Assembly: GCF_900111005.1 (NCBI RefSeq)
Contig: NZ_FOFV01000004.1
Span: forward strand, 372,001 to 436,000
DNA from: Lentzea albida
Lineage (GTDB): Bacteria; Actinomycetota; Actinomycetes; Mycobacteriales; Pseudonocardiaceae
Direction: 5' to 3'
DNA length: 64,000 bases
Shown: one piece after another, positions 62,329-64,000 of the stretch
Numbering within the stretch: position 1 is the stretch's first letter
Layout of the letters: every line of letters begins with the position of its first letter
The notes under the pieces: generated by a model
Told to the model about the DNA's origin: nothing
Seen by the model: only the letters and a program-made list of their open reading frames with translations
Database searches by the model: none
Program-made: the position numbers and the translations under genes

Positions 62329-62855
62329 GACGGGCTCTCCTCTTCACGGCGCGGGCCCCACGACGGGTCCGGAACGCCAGGTGGTGCGGTGCGGCGGCGG
62401 CTCGGGGCACTCGTGTTGTCCTCGCCGGGTTCGAGACGGCCCGGCCACGGACGCACGACGCGTGAGGCGAGCACGAAGTCCTTGCGCAGCGGGTGGCCCT
62501 GGAAGCTGTCGGGCAGCAGCAGGTGTTCGGTGTCGCTGTCCACGGTCACGCCGAACATCTCCGCGGCCTCGCGCTCGTGCCAGCCGGCGCCCTTCCACAG
62601 GTGCGCGACGCTCGGCAGCGACTCCCCCGTGCCGATCTCGGTGCGCAGCATGACGCCCTCACGCGTGCGCGGGTCGATCACGTGCAGGAACACGGCGTGG
62701 CGCTCGCCCACCGCCCCCGGCCGGCCCGCGTCCTCGACGCCGAGCCAGTCGAACATCACGAACCCGTCGGCGTGGTGGGTGGTGGCGGTCGCGAGCCAGT
62801 CGGCGAGCTCCACGTGGTGGATCGTCTGGCCGAACGCCGTCTTCGGGGTGGTCAC
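62325..62855 (-). CDS. NuoC-like subunit
   Basis: 176 residues from the GTG at 62853-62855, overlapping the NuoB-like stop. The NuoC signature [18 protein letters not shown] and [12 protein letters not shown] are present. The rest is divergent. A longer frame upstream overlaps the NuoB-like gene and is rejected. The C-terminal end is Arg/Pro-rich. Confidence 0.85.
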   Translation of the reverse strand: MTTPKTAFGQTIHHVELADWLATATTHHADGFVMFDWLGVEDAGRPGAVGERHAVFLHVIDPRTREGVMLRTEIGTGESLPSVAHLWKGAGWHEREAAEMFGVTVDSDTEHLLLPDSFQGHPLRKDFVLASRVVRPWPGRLEPGEDNTSAPSRRRTAPPGVPDPSWGPRREEESPS

Positions 62856-63262
62856 GCGTTCACCAGCCCGTGCAGCGCCTTGAGGCCTTCGAGCAGCGCT
62901 TCGGGCCGGGGCGGGCAACCGGGGACGGCGACGTGGACCGGAAGGGCCTGGTCGATCCCCTTGGTGACGCTGTAGGAATCCCAGTACGGGCCGCCGGTGT
63001 TGCTGCAGGCGCCTACGGAGATCACGTAACGGGGTTCGGGCATGGCCTCGAAACTGCGGAGGACAGCAGGCAACATGACGTCCGTGACGGTGCCGGAGAC
63101 GACGAGAACGTGCGCCTCGCCGGCGCCGTCGACCGGCGTGACGCCGAGGTCGGGAAGGCGGTCGAGAGCTGCCATCACTTCGACTCCGCAGCAGGCGAGT
63201 CCGAGTTCGAGCACGGTGACCTGGTAGGTGGTGCCCCAGTCCAGGCGAGCGGAAGCCGTCAC
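62852..63262 (-). CDS. NuoB-like iron-sulphur subunit
   Basis: 136 residues from the GTG at 63260-63262; the frame is open 117 bases further, but that part holds a GC-rich hairpin-like sequence and no family match. Cluster N2-type ligands are present: GLACCGVEV, VSVGACSNTGG and AVPGCPPRPE. First gene of a minimal nuoB-nuoC-nuoI set. No ribosome site is clear for either start. Confidence 0.8.
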   Translation of the reverse strand: MTASARLDWGTTYQVTVLELGLACCGVEVMAALDRLPDLGVTPVDGAGEAHVLVVSGTVTDVMLPAVLRSFEAMPEPRYVISVGACSNTGGPYWDSYSVTKGIDQALPVHVAVPGCPPRPEALLEGLKALHGLVNA

Positions 63263-63487
63263 AACGGCTGAGGGTAATACTTGGGGGCCCGCGGGCTTGC
63301 GCCCGGCGGACCCCCACCCCCCAATGATTCCCCCCGGAATCGGCTCCCACGCGTGGTCGCCGCAGATAGCTTTGTACACCGCGCGATAAGTGTCCAGGGA
63401 TTTGCCGACAGGATCTCCAGATAATTTGTCGGTGAAATGCGGTCAAGTTCAGTTCAACTGATCAGTAGAACATCAGAGAGGGTCCCG

Positions 63488-64000
63488 ATGTCCGGCTCGT
63501 CCCAGTTGGTGCTCCCCACCAGCACCTCGCTGCACCGCCTGCTGAACATGCCCGGTGCACTACTGGATACCACGATGGACCAGCTCAGGACCCTTTTGAC
63601 CGTTCACGAGACCCGTTCGGCCCTGCGTGCCGCCCGCGCGTTGGGACGGGAGCAGTCGAGCGTGCAGAAGCAGCTCGACACGTTGAACAGGAACTTCCTG
63701 GAACTGTGCGGCGAAGCGCTCGTCGTGAAGCAGGGACGCGGAAAAGACGTGCTGTTCACGCCCACTGGTGAGTCACTCGTCGAATTGGCGCGGGAGACGC
63801 TCGCGCAGTGGCTCGACGGAATTCACGATTGCCGCCGCAAGCTCGGCACGACCGTCACCGTCGGCACCACGCGGTACATGCTCGACACGCTCGCGAAGGC
63901 GTGGCACCACGTGGCGGACGAGTTCCGCGAGCGCGACGTCGACCTCAAGGTCGTGCACATCCGCACCAAGGACATCTGGACGAAGCTGGAGACGCAGGAG
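63488..64000 (+). CDS. LysR-family regulator, N-terminal part
   Basis: 171 codons are visible and the frame runs off the right edge. ATG at 63488 with AGAGGG upstream. A winged HTH of LysR type (LRTLLTVHETRSALRAARAL then REQSSVQKQLDTLNR) lies after a 30-residue lead-in, followed by the effector domain start (TTVTVGTTRYMLD). Divergent from the nuoB-like gene, which it may control. Confidence 0.8.
   Translation, partial: MSGSSQLVLPTSTSLHRLLNMPGALLDTTMDQLRTLLTVHETRSALRAARALGREQSSVQKQLDTLNRNFLELCGEALVVKQGRGKDVLFTPTGESLVELARETLAQWLDGIHDCRRKLGTTVTVGTTRYMLDTLAKAWHHVADEFRERDVDLKVVHIRTKDIWTKLETQE

Noticed and set aside
63263-63379. N-terminal extension of the NuoB-like gene
   Set aside because: The added 39 residues come from a GC-rich inverted-repeat-like stretch and have no NuoB similarity.

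Overview
The window is high-GC actinobacterial DNA. Ribosomal and RNA polymerase proteins of actinobacterial type, many GTG/TTG starts, a complete mce operon, WXG100-type export proteins and no mycolate-type hadC together suggest Pseudonocardiales (Lentzea/Saccharothrix/Actinosynnema-like). The genus is an inference.

Layout. 1-8200 (minus strand): the start of the S10 operon (rpsJ-rplC-rplD-rplW-rplB-rpsS-rplV, cut at the left edge), then the str operon (rpsL-rpsG-fusA-tuf) upstream of it. 8.5-17.6 kb (plus): two tandem secreted/lipoprotein paralogues, then a YbaB-like and WXG100-like pair in front of a 1432-residue polymorphic-toxin-like protein, followed by two coupled genes that may include its immunity protein, and an APH-fold kinase. 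17.6-21.1 kb: small accessory genes: a zinc-ribbon protein, a toxin-antitoxin-like pair with an operator over its promoter, a DUF4287 protein, and a TetR regulator divergent from a DUF418 membrane protein.

21.1-42.0 kb (minus): rplJ-rplL and rpoB-rpoC, usually adjacent, are separated by a twelve-gene mce-type lipid transporter operon (ATPase, two YrbE permeases, MceA-F, two Mce-associated proteins), whose genes from the ATPase to the first associated protein overlap or nearly abut. Between mce and rpoB lies a GC-rich stretch with about six degenerate 47-bp tandem repeats. 42.3-45.7 kb: a membrane protein, a methyltransferase, an imine-reductase-like enzyme and a divergent GlxA/AraC regulator.

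45.7-50.0 kb (minus): the conserved block tRNA-Thr, tRNA-Met, rpmG, hadA, hadB, tRNA-Trp, secE, nusG, rplK, rplA. 50.1-59.3 kb: a membrane GGDEF/EAL protein, PhzF and GNAT enzymes, a small protein followed by a perfect actinobacterial LexA box and a strong hairpin, a second imine-reductase-like gene coupled to an SDR and divergent from an HxlR regulator, a PP2C-like phosphatase, an NTF2-like protein divergent from a MerR regulator, and an integrase relic beside tRNA-Tyr. 59.6-64 kb: YajQ, RmlA, an isolated nuoB-nuoC-nuoI plus htpX cluster, and the start of a LysR regulator cut at the right edge.

The core blocks supply translation, transcription and Sec export. The accessory blocks are surface/secretion, lipid import, detoxification and possible conflict modules. 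Functions of unnamed genes, operators and the small RNA are inferred by eye from sequence; no database search was run.
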